Positions 54,542-63,440 of a stretch of DNA of 64,000 nucleotides are shown here, one piece after another. The notes under the pieces are model-generated. The model searched no databases. It was given only the letters and a program-made list of their open reading frames with translations, and was not told the origin of the DNA. Source of the stretch: Herbaspirillum chlorophenolicum. Lineage in GTDB: Bacteria > Pseudomonadota > Gammaproteobacteria > Burkholderiales > Burkholderiaceae_D. Position 1 is the stretch's first letter. Each line of letters opens with the position of its first letter. The translations under genes and the position numbers were made by a program. The stretch is taken from assembly GCF_001189955.1 (NCBI RefSeq), contig NZ_LFLT01000003.1, positions 124,001-188,000 on the forward strand, given 5' to 3'.

Positions 54542-55312
54542 TTACTTGAGCGAGGACAGCTTCTGTTCCAGCGCCTTGGCGTCAATCGCGCCAGGCACGC
54601 GCGAGCCGTCGGTGAAGATGATGGTCGGCGTACCGGTGATCTTCATCTTCTTGCCCAGCGCCAGCACGTCGTCATGCGGCGCGTTGCAGCTGGCGGCAGC
54701 CGCCGGCGCTTCCTTGCCGTTGACCATCCAGTCGCTCCAGGCCTTGCTCGGATTGGGCGCGCACCAGATGTTGCGCGACTTGACGATGGAGTCCGGCGAC
54801 AGGATGTTGTACTGGAAAGTATAGACAGTGGTGTTGTCGACTTCCTGCAGCGTCTTGTGCAGGCGCTTGCAGTAGATGCAGTTCGGATCCTCGAAGATCG
54901 CGATCACGCGCTTGCCGTTGCCCTTGACGGTCTTGATCGCCTTGTCCAGCGGCAGGCCGGCGAAAGGCACCTTGTTGATGGCCTCGATCTTTTCCTTGGT
55001 GAAGTCGCGGTAGGTCTGCGAATCGACCACGCGGCCGATGAACAGGTATTGCGCCTTGGCGTCGGTATAGATCACGTCGCCGTCGATCTGGATCTCATAC
55101 AGGCCGGAGTATGGCGTCTTGGTCACGGCATCGACCTTGGCGCCCTGGCCCAGGCGCGGTTCGATCAGCTTCTTGATAGTGGCCTCGGTGCTGTCGGCCG
55201 CTTCGGCCTGCGCATGGGCGGAAACACCCGCCACTGTCGATGCCAGTACAGCCACGGCCATGCCAATGTGGCGCAGCGTGCGCGCCGGGCCGGTGGTCAG
55301 AAAATTATTCAT
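54542..55312 (-). CDS. dsbC: periplasmic disulfide isomerase DsbC
   Basis: A 256-residue exported protein. The signal peptide ends near SAHAQAE. An N-terminal dimerisation domain (TIKKLIEPRL...YEIQIDGDVIYTDAKAQYLFIGRVVD) precedes a thioredoxin domain with the active site CIYC in FEDPNCIYCKRLH. E. coli DsbC has CGYC. A second cysteine pair lies in WCAPNPSKAWSDW...SCNAPHDD. GTPTIIF is the cis-proline loop. It isomerises wrong disulfides. Confidence 0.94.
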   Translation of the reverse strand: MNNFLTTGPARTLRHIGMAVAVLASTVAGVSAHAQAEAADSTEATIKKLIEPRLGQGAKVDAVTKTPYSGLYEIQIDGDVIYTDAKAQYLFIGRVVDSQTYRDFTKEKIEAINKVPFAGLPLDKAIKTVKGNGKRVIAIFEDPNCIYCKRLHKTLQEVDNTTVYTFQYNILSPDSIVKSRNIWCAPNPSKAWSDWMVNGKEAPAAAASCNAPHDDVLALGKKMKITGTPTIIFTDGSRVPGAIDAKALEQKLSSLK

Positions 55313-55490
55313 AGTGGTCCTGATTCAAATCAAACGTCCGGGCAATCCTGGGGGCATCGGCCTGGAAGCCGCGCCACACCTGCCCTGACGGTCACCTCAT
55401 GGGAATTGGTTGATAAATGGAACAAACGGCACAAACGATACAACCGCCGTAGCCGCACAAGCGCGTTACCTTACCTCAAATCGGCCTGCC

Positions 55491-56732
55491 TCACTTGCCC
55501 AGCGCGTGCGCGATCAGCCGACGCTTTAAGACAGGCAGGTGGTTGACCAGGTTCATCCCGATGTTGCGCGCAATGCGCAGCGGTTCGGCATCGGTGGAAA
55601 AAATGCGGTTCAAGCCATCGGTGGCCAGTTGCATCAGCAAGACTTCTTCCTTGCGCGCACGGGCATAGCGGCGCAGCACACGGCTGTCGCCGCAATCGTA
55701 TTGCGGCTCGCGCGCGGCCAGCGTGTCGATCAGCGTGGAGACGTCGGCAAAGCCCAGGTTCATGCCGTGGCCGGCCATCGGATGCACGACATGCGCGGCA
55801 TCGCCGATCAGCGCCACGCGATCGGCAATCATCGCGTGCGGCTTGATCAGCGCCAGCGGGAACGCCTTGACCACTTCCGGCTGCAAGGGCGCAAGCGCCC
55901 CCAGCACCGGCGCGGCCCAGATCGCCAGCCGCTGCGCCAGCTCAGACAACGGCAAACGCAGCAATTGCTCGGCCAGCGCATCCGGCGCCGACCACACCAG
56001 CGAGACGCGGTTGCCCGGCAACGGCAGCAGCGCAACCACGCCCTCGGCCGGGCTGAACCATTGGTAGGCCACACCCAGATGCGGCTTCTCGCAACTGAAA
56101 TTGGTGACCATGGCGCGCTGGCCGTACGCGCGATAATCGAGCCCGATATCGCACTGGCCACGCACCCACGAATGGCCACCATCGGCGCCCACCACCAGCG
56201 GCGCCGAAATACTCTCGCCGGAGTCGAGCGTGAGCGTAGCCGCCTCCACCGAAACCGACAGCGCAGTCGCCCTGCCCTGTACCAGTTTCACATTGGGCGC
56301 GAAACGCAGCGCGGCATTGAGTGCGGCATCCAGATTGCGGTCTTCGACAATCCACGCCAGCGCATCGGTGCGCGCACCGTAGGCATCGAACGACAGCAAA
56401 CCCGCACCGCCCTGCTCCGATGCACCGTCTCCCTGCACCGTCATGTTGTCCACAGGCGCGATGCGCCCGGCATCCATCGCCTCCCACACGCGCACCGAAG
56501 ACAGCAGCCGGCGCGCGGTATGGTTCAACGCATACACGCGCACATCCCAGCTGGCCTCATCGTCCGGCGCCGGACGCGACGGCGGCGCCAGCAACGTCAC
56601 CCGCAAACCCGCCTGCGCCAGTCCAAGCACAGCGGTCTTGCCTACCGCGCCATTGCCGACGATGCAGATATCGGTACCGGCCGCAGCCGGCGAAGCAGTC
56701 ATGAATTGGGCATTGGAAGTCATGAGTCGCAT
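55491..56732 (-). CDS. UbiH/COQ6-family FAD monooxygenase
   Basis: A 413-residue flavin hydroxylase probably acting in ubiquinone ring hydroxylation. The N-terminal FAD fold is DICIVGNGAVGKTAVLGLAQAGLRVTLL, with a DG-like motif (LVVGADGGHSWVRG) and the UbiH-family motif LIGDAAHVVHPMAGHGMNLGFADV. The ATG at 56732, with GAGGTG upstream, is chosen; several later ATGs are in frame. Which carbon it hydroxylates cannot be told from sequence. It starts 76 bp before tRNA-Phe on the other strand. Confidence 0.9.
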   Translation of the reverse strand: MRLMTSNAQFMTASPAAAGTDICIVGNGAVGKTAVLGLAQAGLRVTLLAPPSRPAPDDEASWDVRVYALNHTARRLLSSVRVWEAMDAGRIAPVDNMTVQGDGASEQGGAGLLSFDAYGARTDALAWIVEDRNLDAALNAALRFAPNVKLVQGRATALSVSVEAATLTLDSGESISAPLVVGADGGHSWVRGQCDIGLDYRAYGQRAMVTNFSCEKPHLGVAYQWFSPAEGVVALLPLPGNRVSLVWSAPDALAEQLLRLPLSELAQRLAIWAAPVLGALAPLQPEVVKAFPLALIKPHAMIADRVALIGDAAHVVHPMAGHGMNLGFADVSTLIDTLAAREPQYDCGDSRVLRRYARARKEEVLLMQLATDGLNRIFSTDAEPLRIARNIGMNLVNHLPVLKRRLIAHALGK

Positions 56733-56770
56733 TATAAACGCCACCTCATAAACAATTTATGAGAAAGGCC

Positions 56771-56798
56771 TTGCAGTATTTTTTTTCTTTGCTATAAT
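56771..56798 (+). promoter_or_regulatory. sigma-70 promoter of tRNA-Phe
   Basis: TTGCAG (56771-56776) and TATAAT (56793-56798) have a 16-bp spacer that is T-rich. The -10 is perfect. Predicted transcription starts a few bases before the mature tRNA 5' end. Confidence 0.85.
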
Positions 56799-56808
56799 CT
56801 TGCGTCTT

Positions 56809-56884
56809 GGCCTGGTAGCTCAGTCGGTAGAGCAGAGGATTGAAAATCCTTGTGTCGGTGGTTCGATTCCGCCCCGGGCCACCA
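56809..56884 (+). tRNA. tRNA-Phe (anticodon GAA)
   Basis: A 76-nt cloverleaf with an encoded CCA end. The acceptor stem is GGCCTGG / CCGGGCC (one G-T pair) and the D arm is AGCTCAGTCGGTAGAGCA. The anticodon loop is TTGAAAA with GAA at 56842-56844, and the T loop is GGTTCGATTCC. It closely follows the E. coli tRNA-Phe layout. Confidence 0.98.
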
Positions 56885-56900
56885 AGAACAAGCAGTAATG

Positions 56901-56932
56901 AAAAAGGACTTACAGAAATGTAAGTCCTTTTT
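56901..56932 (+). terminator. terminator after tRNA-Phe
   Basis: A 13-bp stem, AAAAAGGACTTAC / GTAAGTCCTTTTT with loop AGAAAT, is followed by TT. It lies 16 bp after the tRNA. Confidence 0.92.
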
Positions 56933-57002
56933 TCGTTCCGGGCTCTCGAATTTATGAAGCACTTTTTATACAACGCATCGATTTATACCAATTGCTAAGT
57001 AC

Positions 57003-57046
57003 TTGAAATCCTTGCGTCAGTGATGCAATTCTGCTCCAGGCCATCA
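57003..57046 (+). pseudogene. decayed 3' half of tRNA-Phe
   Basis: The sequence TTGAAA-TCCTTGCGTCAG...CAGGCCATCA aligns with the intact tRNA-Phe from the anticodon loop to the CCA end with one gap and scattered substitutions (about three quarters of positions identical by eye). The stem pairs are lost and no 5' half is recognisable. It lies 118 bp downstream of the intact gene. It may be a relic of a tandem copy or of an integration event at the tRNA 3' end. Confidence 0.75.
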
Positions 57047-57060
57047 CGAATATCCCAAGC

Positions 57061-57091
57061 AAAACGCCAACCATCATCGGTTGGCGTTTTT
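57061..57091. terminator. bidirectional terminator after the Sel1-repeat gene
   Basis: A 12-bp stem, AAAACGCCAACC / GGTTGGCGTTTT with loop ATCATC, is followed by T on the plus strand and GTTTTG on the minus strand. It lies 36 bp beyond the stop of the minus-strand Sel1 gene. Confidence 0.88.
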
Positions 57092-57126
57092 CATTTCGGC
57101 GTTAGCAAGCTCTCCTACCCACGGCC

Positions 57127-58701
57127 CTATGCGATTTCAGGAAACGACGTCTTCAGGCGATATTGGCGCTGCCGGTAATTCCCCTCAAGGCCGTTGAAAC
57201 TGCAATCGACATCACTGAACAACCGGCCGATGCGATTCAATATAGTACGTTGCTCCTCCGTCTCGATGGCCACCAGACGACGCTTGCTTCTTGCGTAGTA
57301 ACCGCAAATATCGACCACCAGGCAATGGCCATAGTCAGCATTCTTGACATCGATCAGCAAGGCTTCCGGCTTGGTCAACCCGAACGTCGCCGCCAGTTCA
57401 ACCCGCGCACTGAGAAACGGATTCGCATTCCTGAATTTATCGTTCAGGTGCTCCATTGCAGCCTTGGCCCAAGTCTTCAAATTGGAGCCGGCCGAAAATG
57501 CCTCCAGGGCGGCCTTGGCATTTTCATTTCCCTTCTCCGCCGCCTTTTGCCACCAATACAGCGCCCTGACATCGTTGAGCTTATCGTCGCGGCGGTTTCT
57601 CCAGGAGATCTGCGCGAACTCGTATTGCGCCTCCACCAGGCCCATGTCGGCGGCCTTTTCCAGGTATTGCAAGGCGACATCCAGGTTGCGCTGCGAATAG
57701 ATCGAACGCGAATAGATTCTGGCCAGCGCATGCCATGCCAGCGCCGATCCGCCGTCGCCGGCCAGCGTCAGCCAGTTGAGCGCTTTCTTGAAATTTGCCA
57801 GGCCATGCTCCATGAATACCCTGTTGCCCTGGCGATCAATCTTCGCGCAGAGGAGGCCGAGCTCGAACTGTGCCTCGGTGTTGCCAGCCAGGGCGGCCAA
57901 TTCCAGGATATGCCCTATCTCGATCGGGTCAGGCTTCTGTGCCTGCAGTCGCCATTGCGCAAACCGCAGCAGCAGGGTCGACTCTTCGGATGAGAGGAAG
58001 ATGCCGCTGGTGACATCCGCATCCTTTTCTATTTGCGCGACCGCGACGGAGTTTCGCGCAAACAGCTTCTCGACCAGCACAACGGCATCGCGGGCAAAAC
58101 CCGCGTAGTCGGATTTTTTCCAGGCCTTATCCAGCAAGGCATATTGCGCTTGCTCAATGCCTGCATGCGCTGCCTCAGTGATCAGGCGTTCTTCAAGCCT
58201 GAAGGCGCCGTCATGCAAGATCGACTTCAGGTTTTTCTCAATAGCATCGTCGTCGTCATCCTCATCATGACCATGCATCTGCATTTGCTGCGCAAGCAGC
58301 CACTGCGCCTGATGATCGTCTTTGCTGGCCAGGAAAGACAAGGCGCCGATGGCCCTTGCATGGCTGTTGCTGTCGAACTGCTCCGTGTTGTCCAGGACCA
58401 GGCGGGCAAACGTGAGTCCGGCATGGGTAATGCCCGCATCGAACGCCTTCTCATACCATATCGCGGCTTCGCGCGGGGATGACAGATCCTTGACCTGTTC
58501 ATAGGAGATATTGCGCCCGATCATCATCCAGGCATCATCGACGCCTTGTTGCGCCGCCCGCTTCAACCAATAGAATGCAGTACCGTTGCTTCTGGGCAGG
58601 CCTGTTCCACCATATAGGTAGCGGCTTCCCAATGCCAGTTGGGCCCTCGATTCTCCTGCCCGTGCTGCTTTGATAACGGCCAATTCTTCTCGTGTCGCCA
58701 T
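57127..58701 (-). CDS. Sel1-repeat (TPR-like) protein
   Basis: A 524-residue protein with no clear signal peptide. Sel1-like repeats of 36 to 40 residues start at the N-terminus (SRAQLALGSRYLYGGTGLPRSNGTAFYWLKRAAQQG, then REAAIWYEKAFDAGITHAGLTFARLV) and recur near residues 260-410 (DVALQYLEKAADMGLVEAQYEFAQI, ALYWWQKAAEKGNENAKAAL). The last 100 residues are a non-repeat domain. Sel1 proteins are scaffolds. The partner is unknown. Codon use is less GC-rich than that of neighbouring genes by eye. Confidence 0.85.
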   Translation of the reverse strand: MATREELAVIKAARAGESRAQLALGSRYLYGGTGLPRSNGTAFYWLKRAAQQGVDDAWMMIGRNISYEQVKDLSSPREAAIWYEKAFDAGITHAGLTFARLVLDNTEQFDSNSHARAIGALSFLASKDDHQAQWLLAQQMQMHGHDEDDDDDAIEKNLKSILHDGAFRLEERLITEAAHAGIEQAQYALLDKAWKKSDYAGFARDAVVLVEKLFARNSVAVAQIEKDADVTSGIFLSSEESTLLLRFAQWRLQAQKPDPIEIGHILELAALAGNTEAQFELGLLCAKIDRQGNRVFMEHGLANFKKALNWLTLAGDGGSALAWHALARIYSRSIYSQRNLDVALQYLEKAADMGLVEAQYEFAQISWRNRRDDKLNDVRALYWWQKAAEKGNENAKAALEAFSAGSNLKTWAKAAMEHLNDKFRNANPFLSARVELAATFGLTKPEALLIDVKNADYGHCLVVDICGYYARSKRRLVAIETEEQRTILNRIGRLFSDVDCSFNGLEGNYRQRQYRLKTSFPEIA

Positions 58702-58912
58702 GTGGTTACCTGTTGCTTTCGTGAGCGTAGTGAAGATGGGGGCTGGGGAGATGCGCAGAACGGTCGAGGTAGTGCGGCATCAGATCTCTCCAACATGAAT
58801 GTCCGTGTAACGACGACTGGATTCACAAAATCAAAGACAAAAGAATCCCCGCCGGCGCAAATCGTTGCGTCGGATTTCTGTGCCCTGGGGATCGATGGAC
58901 GATGAAGTCGCG

Positions 58913-59284
58913 TCAGGCACGTGGTTCGGTTTGGTGGCTCCAGTTACCCGGAATTGCCATCAGCGCCAAGCTTGATGGCAGCGATATTTTGGCAGTGACT
59001 GGTGCCGATAATTCAATGGCGAAATGGACTCTTACCAATGCCTGATGGTTGTTAAGAAGCTCCGATAGAAGGCCGCTATCACCATTCAGAAGTGCAAAGA
59101 CATCGTCGAAATCCAACATGACAAAGCTGTCAGAAACGCGCCACCAATGCGCGATATCCGACGTTGAAGCGGCTCCACCGAATTGGCTTTCCCGCTTATT
59201 GCTGAGCTGGTAATTGCGATAGCGAAAATCGATTTCCTGATTCTCGCGAATAGAAAACAAGAAGGGCACTGCATGAAGAATCAT
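58913..59284 (-). pseudogene. possible 5'-truncated ORF with a DUF4279-like pattern
   Basis: A 123-residue frame. Residues 40-115 (HWWRVSDSFVMLDFDDVFALLNGDSGLLSELLNNH...VHFAIELSAPVTAKISLPSSLALMAIPG) recall the C-terminal two thirds of DUF4279 proteins. The usual N-terminal strand is missing. The ATG lies inside the porin terminator hairpin, without a ribosome site. Either an immunity-type protein has lost its 5' end, or the real start is elsewhere. Assignment is weak. Confidence 0.35.
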
Positions 59285-59293
59285 GCAGTGCCC
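59264..59293. terminator. porin terminator hairpin
   Basis: A perfect 13-bp stem, GGGCACTGCATGA / TCATGCAGTGCCC with loop AGAA, is flanked by a T-run on the plus side and TTCTTGTTTTC on the minus side. It ends the minus-strand porin transcript. Confidence 0.85.
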
Positions 59294-59342
59294 CCTCTTT
59301 TTTTACGTCCTGACTACTGTCGTCTGAATGACGACCGATGCA

Positions 59343-60533
59343 TTAGAACTTGTGACGGATACCCACGGCCACGGCGCCTTGGTTACCATCGGTACCGCTG
59401 CTGTCAGCCACGCCGGTGTTGACGATATCGGTAGCCTTCGTGTACGCCAGGAAGGCATACAGGTCGGTACGCTTGGACAGCCAGTAGTCGGTACCGAGGC
59501 TGAGCTGGGTCAGCTTGCCCTTGCCCGACACGCCGTCGAACTGCGCATTGGTGCGGTCCACTGCAGCCAGCAGTTTCAGCGACGGGCTCAGGTCGTAAGC
59601 GGTACCGATTTCGTACACGTCAGCCTTGTTTGCGCGCGCCAGGGTACGGTTGGTCAATGTACCCAGCGAGCCAACGCCGGCAGCGGTCAGGTTAGCCTGG
59701 GTGTTCAGGTCTTGCTTGACGCGCGACCAGTTGCCGTACACGCGTGCCGGACCAAACTGGTACGAAGCCACCAGGTTCCAGCCCTTGAAAGCAGTGCTGC
59801 CAGCAGTACCGGCCTGAGTGTTGACCGAAGCGGTGGTGCTCGACGATGGGATCAGGCTGGTGTCAGCCGAGTAGCCCGAGCCGTTCGCCTTGGACTGGTA
59901 GTAGTTCAGGCCCAGACCCAGGGGACCGTTGTCGTACTTCAAGCCGGCGCCGAAAGCCTGGCCGGCGGAAGTTTGACCAGCGGTTTCGCCGAAACCGTAG
60001 ATCAGGTTACCGGTAAAGCCACTCAGGTTGTTGGTGGTATAGCTGATCGAGTTGTTGGTACGGGTACCTTCCAGGCGATCCAGGTTGTGGCCCACGTTAC
60101 CGGTCCAGCCACCGAAGTCGTTGACGGAGGTGTAAGAGGAAATGGTATCGGCGAAGTCGGTTTGGCGACCCAGCAATACGCTACCGAAGCCACCGGACAG
60201 ACCGACGACCGACTTGCGACGGAACAGGTTCGAAGAAGTCGATGCATCGGAGCCTTGCAGGGCGCCGGTGTCGTTGGCAAATCCGACTTCCAGATTGAAC
60301 ACTGCCTTCAGGCCGCCGCCCAGATCTTCAGCACCCTTGAAGCCGATGCGCGAACCCTGGATGACACCCGAGTTGAGAGAAAATTTGCTGCCAGTGCCAC
60401 CAGTGCTGGTCGCTACCTTGCTTTGGTAGACAACGCCAGTATCAACGATACCGTAGATGGTGACGGAGCTTTGTGCATGAGCAGCACCTGCGAACGCGCC
60501 GAGAACGGCTAGTGCCAGCAGAGATTTTTTCAT
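59343..60533 (-). CDS. outer-membrane porin (betaproteobacterial Gram-negative porin)
   Basis: A 396-residue trimeric 16-strand porin of the Porin_4/OmpC-like family. The signal peptide ends at AAHAQSSVTIYG. SSVTIYGIVDTGVVY is the standard first strand, RIGFKGAEDLGGGLKAVFNLE follows, and the protein ends in GIRHKF with the terminal Phe needed for outer-membrane insertion. It is monocistronic with its own terminator and is probably abundant. Confidence 0.96.
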   Translation of the reverse strand: MKKSLLALAVLGAFAGAAHAQSSVTIYGIVDTGVVYQSKVATSTGGTGSKFSLNSGVIQGSRIGFKGAEDLGGGLKAVFNLEVGFANDTGALQGSDASTSSNLFRRKSVVGLSGGFGSVLLGRQTDFADTISSYTSVNDFGGWTGNVGHNLDRLEGTRTNNSISYTTNNLSGFTGNLIYGFGETAGQTSAGQAFGAGLKYDNGPLGLGLNYYQSKANGSGYSADTSLIPSSSTTASVNTQAGTAGSTAFKGWNLVASYQFGPARVYGNWSRVKQDLNTQANLTAAGVGSLGTLTNRTLARANKADVYEIGTAYDLSPSLKLLAAVDRTNAQFDGVSGKGKLTQLSLGTDYWLSKRTDLYAFLAYTKATDIVNTGVADSSGTDGNQGAVAVGIRHKF

Positions 60534-60858
60534 TTGACATCCTTCTATAAAAATAGTCTTGAGGATCCGTACTTTCAGTCGGATGCACAGACATTAATGC
60601 TTCTGATTCTTCATGACTTCACCTTTGTTTATAGAAGCAATTTTTTAGATGAGATCAAAAAATTAAAATGGCATCTGTTGTATTTTTTTATCGTGGAAAT
60701 TCACTATTTCGCCAATGCGCACTGCGCTACTGATGAGTAAATTCTGGCGGGCGGCACGTTGCAACAGTACAAATAAAAATGCCGTCCAGTGATCCACTGG
60801 ACGGCATTACAGCCTGGGCTGCCTTTACTTTTATGTGCCAGATATCAAAGCATCACGG
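60534..60858. other. AT-rich porin leader and promoter region
   Basis: 325 bp between porin (minus strand) and mqo (minus strand, ends at 60859). It is markedly AT-rich from 60590 to 60710, unlike the rest of the window, as is common for strong porin promoters. It contains the mqo terminator at 60778-60808. I cannot point to one clear promoter pair. Confidence 0.5.
60778..60808 (-). terminator. terminator of mqo
   Basis: A perfect 14-bp stem, AATGCCGTCCAGTG / CACTGGACGGCATT with loop ATC, is followed on the minus strand by TTTATTTG. It lies 51 bp beyond the mqo stop. Confidence 0.88.
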
Positions 60859-62508
60859 TCACAGCGCCATGTCGGCTGCCGCGTTTTCCTTCGGCTTGTT
60901 CATGCTGGCACGACCGGCGTCGGGCTGCACCAGTTTAGGTGCGATGGCCGGGGGCGGCGCCAGTTGCAGCACGTCGCTGGTGTAGGCCCATTCCTTGGCG
61001 ACCTGGTCGGGATGGTCGTTCAGCTTGGTGCCGTAGCTCGGCACGATCTCGCGGATCCGGGCTTGCCATGCGGGTGTGGCAACCTTGTCCTTGAACACTT
61101 TTTCCAGCACGGTGAGCATGATCGGCGCAGCGGTCGATGCGCCCGGCGATGCCCCCAGCAGACCGGCGATGCTGCCGTCCTTTGCAGCGACGATCTCGGT
61201 GCCCAGCTTCAGCACGCCGCCCTTGTCTTCATCGCGCTTGATGATCTGCACGCGCTGGCCGGCTTGCCACAGGCGCCAGTCTTCCTTCTTTGCATTGGGG
61301 AAATATTCCTTGAGCGCCGCGAAACGCTCGTCATCCGACAGCATCAGCTGGCCGGCCAGGTATTCCACCAGCGGGTATTCGGCGATGCCGACCTTCGCCA
61401 TCGGCCAGGCATTGTGCGTGGTGGTGGTGGAGAACAGGTCCCAATACGAGCCTTCCTTGAGGAACTTGGTGGAGAAGGTCGCGAAGGGGCCGAACAGGAT
61501 CACGCGCTTGCCGTCCAATACGCGAGTATCAAGGTGCGGCACCGACATCGGCGGCGCGCCGACCGAGGCCTTGCCATAGGCCTTCGCCAGGTGGCGCTCG
61601 GCCACAGCCGGGTTGTCGGTCACCAGGAAGGAGCCGCCTACCGGGAAGCCTGCGTATTCACGCGCTTCGGGAATGCCGGACTTTTGCAGCAGCTTCAGTG
61701 CGCCGCCGCCGGCGCCGATAAAGACGAACTTGGCGTCGGTCTCGGTGGTGGTGCCATCCTTCAGGTTCTTGTAACCGATACGCCAGGTGCCATCGGCATT
61801 ACGCTTGATATCGCGCACTTCGCTGGAGAGCTTGAGCGTGAAATTGGGACGGGTCTGCAGGTAGCCGGCGAACTGGCGGGTGATTTCACCGAAGTTGACG
61901 TCGGTGCCCAGCGGCGTCCAGGTGGCGGCCAGCTTCTGCTTGGGATCGCGCCCTTCCATCATCAGCGGCACCCACTTCTTGATCTGCTCGTGGTCTTCCG
62001 AATACTGCATGCCGGCAAACAGCGGGCTGGCCTGCAGCGCTTCATAGCGCTTCTTCAGGTAGGCCACATTGTCGTCGCCCCAGATGAAGCTCATGTGCGG
62101 GGTCGAGTTGATGAACGAACGCGGATTCTTCAGCACCTTGTTCTTGACCTGCCAGGCCCAGAACTGGCGCGAGATCTGGAAGGCTTCGTTGATCTCGATC
62201 GCCTTGGCGATCTCGATCTTGCCATCCTTGTTCTCCGGCGTGTAGTTCAGCTCGGCCAGCGCCGAGTGGCCGGTACCGGCGTTGTTCCAGCCGTTGGAGC
62301 TTTCCTGGGCGACGCCGTCCAGGCGTTCGACCATTTCCATCGACCAGCCAGGTTCCAGCTCATTGAGCCAGACCGCCAGCGTGGAGCTCATGATGCCGCC
62401 ACCGATCAGCAGCACGTCGACTTTCTTGACGTCGGCCGCCTGCGACGCCGGTGCCAGCACCAGCGCAAATACAAAACCCAGCAATGCCAGGAAGGATTTT
62501 TTCAACAT
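60859..62508 (-). CDS. mqo: malate:quinone oxidoreductase
   Basis: A 549-residue FAD enzyme that oxidises malate to oxaloacetate and passes electrons to ubiquinone. The FAD site is [51 protein letters not shown] is the Mqo signature. [34 protein letters not shown] and [16 protein letters not shown] follow. A hydrophobic N-terminus of about 25 residues resembles a signal peptide, as in E. coli Mqo. It is monocistronic. Confidence 0.96.
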   Translation of the reverse strand: MLKKSFLALLGFVFALVLAPASQAADVKKVDVLLIGGGIMSSTLAVWLNELEPGWSMEMVERLDGVAQESSNGWNNAGTGHSALAELNYTPENKDGKIEIAKAIEINEAFQISRQFWAWQVKNKVLKNPRSFINSTPHMSFIWGDDNVAYLKKRYEALQASPLFAGMQYSEDHEQIKKWVPLMMEGRDPKQKLAATWTPLGTDVNFGEITRQFAGYLQTRPNFTLKLSSEVRDIKRNADGTWRIGYKNLKDGTTTETDAKFVFIGAGGGALKLLQKSGIPEAREYAGFPVGGSFLVTDNPAVAERHLAKAYGKASVGAPPMSVPHLDTRVLDGKRVILFGPFATFSTKFLKEGSYWDLFSTTTTHNAWPMAKVGIAEYPLVEYLAGQLMLSDDERFAALKEYFPNAKKEDWRLWQAGQRVQIIKRDEDKGGVLKLGTEIVAAKDGSIAGLLGASPGASTAAPIMLTVLEKVFKDKVATPAWQARIREIVPSYGTKLNDHPDQVAKEWAYTSDVLQLAPPPAIAPKLVQPDAGRASMNKPKENAAADMAL

Positions 62509-63177
62509 TGTCTAATCCATGTTTGATGAAGTGAGATCCGTCCCCCAAGCTTGCACAAATGACAAATGCAGGATGCAACGGCAAAAAAGCGCACTTTCGT
62601 CACCGATGGCGCATACCTGCATGAACTTGGGGATTTCAGACAACCGGCTTCGCAGACGCCAGGGCTGGCCGACCTGAAAGGTCAAGCGCAGCATTCCTGC
62701 CATTCCGCCCGCGCTGCGCCAACCGTCGGGGGCGCAACACTTGCCGGGTGTGGCCGACGATGGCCACAACGCACACTAAGCCCGGCTCAGTGTGCCTGCC
62801 GGATTCAACTGCCTGTCCGATTCCTGTCTCCGGCATTTGAGCGATGCCTGTACAAAAACGTCTCCATCAGAGCGAACCGGGATTGGGTCATGTTGAGGCG
62901 GCAAGCTTAACATGTTGCGCCGATGCTGGCGATGACGGATATCCCTCACCCCGGCCGCTCCGGGGGCACAAAAACCCAAACCCATTGCACCAATAAGGGT
63001 AAATGGATGCGCAGTTGCCCCGCCCTGAACCGCCCCTTTACACGGGAAAAATCCACAAGGCAAAAAACCCGCGGGCAAAGATGTGCAACAGCAAGTAGAA
63101 TCGCAAGCCTGAGCGTTGCCGCCGGGCTCATGCATTCGCATGCGCAGACAGCCTCCTTCATTCGACCTGGATCAATA
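62509..63177. other. intergenic region upstream of mqo
   Basis: 669 bp with no supported gene. It must hold the mqo promoter on the minus strand. Seen here: a hairpin GCACACT / AGTGTGC (62771-62777 / 62789-62795) and a cysteine-poor set of short open frames without ribosome sites. No tRNA, repeat or transposase fragment is recognised. Confidence 0.5.
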
Positions 63178-63333
63178 ATGAACATCCCTGAACAGGGCAA
63201 TCTGATTTGCCGCCAATGCGGCCGGAAGGAAGGCATGCATCCACTGGCGTCGGCCATATGGCATTACGCAACCTGCGTGAAATGCCGCAATAAGGACTCG
63301 GTGACCGAGCAGGCCAAAAACGTGCCTGTGTGA
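63178..63333 (+). CDS. 51-residue putative zinc-ribbon protein
   Basis: A small ORF encodes MNIPEQGNLICRQCGRKEGM... with two CxxC pairs (CRQC and CVKC) 22 residues apart, the spacing of a compact zinc ribbon. A proper bidirectional terminator follows 36 bp later. No strong Shine-Dalgarno sequence is seen. I do not recognise a named family. It may bind RNA or protein, or may not be translated. Confidence 0.5.
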   Translation: MNIPEQGNLICRQCGRKEGMHPLASAIWHYATCVKCRNKDSVTEQAKNVPV

Positions 63334-63369
63334 TGGCGGCAGCGCCTGCGCGCCTGCCTGATGCATAAG

Positions 63370-63401
63370 AAAAAAGCGGAACGCATGCGTTCCGCTTTTT
63401 T
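63370..63401. terminator. bidirectional terminator
   Basis: A stem of at least 14 bp, A6-GCGGAACG / CGTTCCGC-T6 with tip CATG, lies between the plus-strand zinc-ribbon ORF and the minus-strand isomerase gene. Its presence supports transcription of the small ORF. Confidence 0.92.
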
Positions 63402-63440
63402 GTTTGTGGCCCATATGCGGCCATACAGCAACTGCTCCGA

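Noticed and set aside
60859-62508. Mqo with an apparent Sec signal peptide, which would be odd for a FAD enzyme on the cytoplasmic face
   Set aside because: E. coli Mqo has the same kind of hydrophobic N-terminus, so it is a family feature and not a novelty.
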